Assembly (NCBI GenBank): GCA_033026295.1
Contig: CM065188.1
Span: 14,848,642-14,912,641 of the forward strand
Direction: 5' to 3'
Length of the DNA: 64,000 nucleotides
Source: Channa striata
Lineage: Eukaryota; Chordata; Actinopteri; Anabantiformes; Channidae
Part shown: piece by piece, positions 1 through 64,000 of the stretch
Position numbering within the stretch: the stretch's first letter is position 1
Layout of the letters: each line of letters begins with the position of its first letter
Notes under the pieces: model-generated
Told to the model about the DNA's origin: nothing
The model's database searches: none
The model's input: only the letters and a program-made list of their open reading frames with translations
Made by a program: the position numbers and the translations under genes

Positions 1-52
1 CTTACGGTATCTGTTATAACAGTACCGAACATAAAGTGTTTCTGGAGCCCAC

Positions 53-63830
<63,778 letters not shown>

Positions 63831-64000
63831 CTGGAGGACACAGTATGAATTAGTCAGGAGCTTTAAATTGATACACAACGGCGGAGAACGTTCTTATACT
63901 GACAGGGGTTAAACATAGCAATAAGTAGAGCTGTAGGTGTATGGAGGCAACTGCAGTTACTCGCAATACACCAGGCGATGCAGAGACACAGAACACAGAA

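Overview
The window is vertebrate genomic DNA, most likely from a teleost fish. It holds one protein-coding gene, read entirely on the minus strand and cut off at both ends: cacna1a, the pore-forming alpha-1A subunit of the Cav2.1 (P/Q-type) voltage-gated calcium channel. I placed 44 coding exons. They correspond to mammalian exons 5 to 46 (exon numbers and human exon sizes quoted here are from memory), with exon 19 split in two and exon 37 present as both 37a and 37b. With one exon 37 and the shorter 19a donor they sum to 5,885 nt, an open frame of 1,961 codons after a split first codon. Exon phases join throughout. Exons 1-4 lie beyond the right end and exon 47 onward (the C-terminal end) beyond the left end. 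The P/Q identity (rather than N- or R-type) rests on the nine-histidine run and flanking sequence in exon 46, the distal C-tail exons 42-45 and the 37a/37b pair.

Layout in transcript order (high to low coordinates): domain I S5-S6 (63,830-59,414); I-II loop with the beta-subunit site (59,074-58,395, ending in exon 11); domain II (58,297-52,304); II-III loop (52,134-45,196); domain III (45,095-33,315); domain IV (33,198-26,399); EF-hand with the alternative 37a (25,697-25,793) and 37b (22,071-22,167); pre-IQ and IQ (16,774-13,513); distal C-tail (10,262-53). All four selectivity-filter glutamates (EEEE), the S4 arginine ladders of II-IV, the AID/QxxER motif, the EF-hand and the IQ region are intact, so this looks like a working channel gene. 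I cannot tell whether it is the a or b fish paralogue.

The fish assignment comes from the protein sequence, the compact introns (97 nt to 8.3 kb) and the repeats: L2-clade LINE remnants, a UnaL2-like 3' tail, a hAT-like element and abundant CA microsatellites. I found no second gene, RNA gene, CRISPR array or prokaryotic feature.

The most interesting layer is splicing. Five of nine long CA/GT microsatellites lie within about 50 nt of this gene's splice sites, always as (GU)n before an acceptor (exons 27, 37b, 44) or (CA)n after a donor (exons 12, 18). Exon 37b has pyrimidine-rich tracts on both sides. The exon 16-17 intron has U12-type (minor spliceosome) signals. Exon 19a has two in-frame donors 21 nt apart, and exon 40 has a CAGCAG tandem acceptor.
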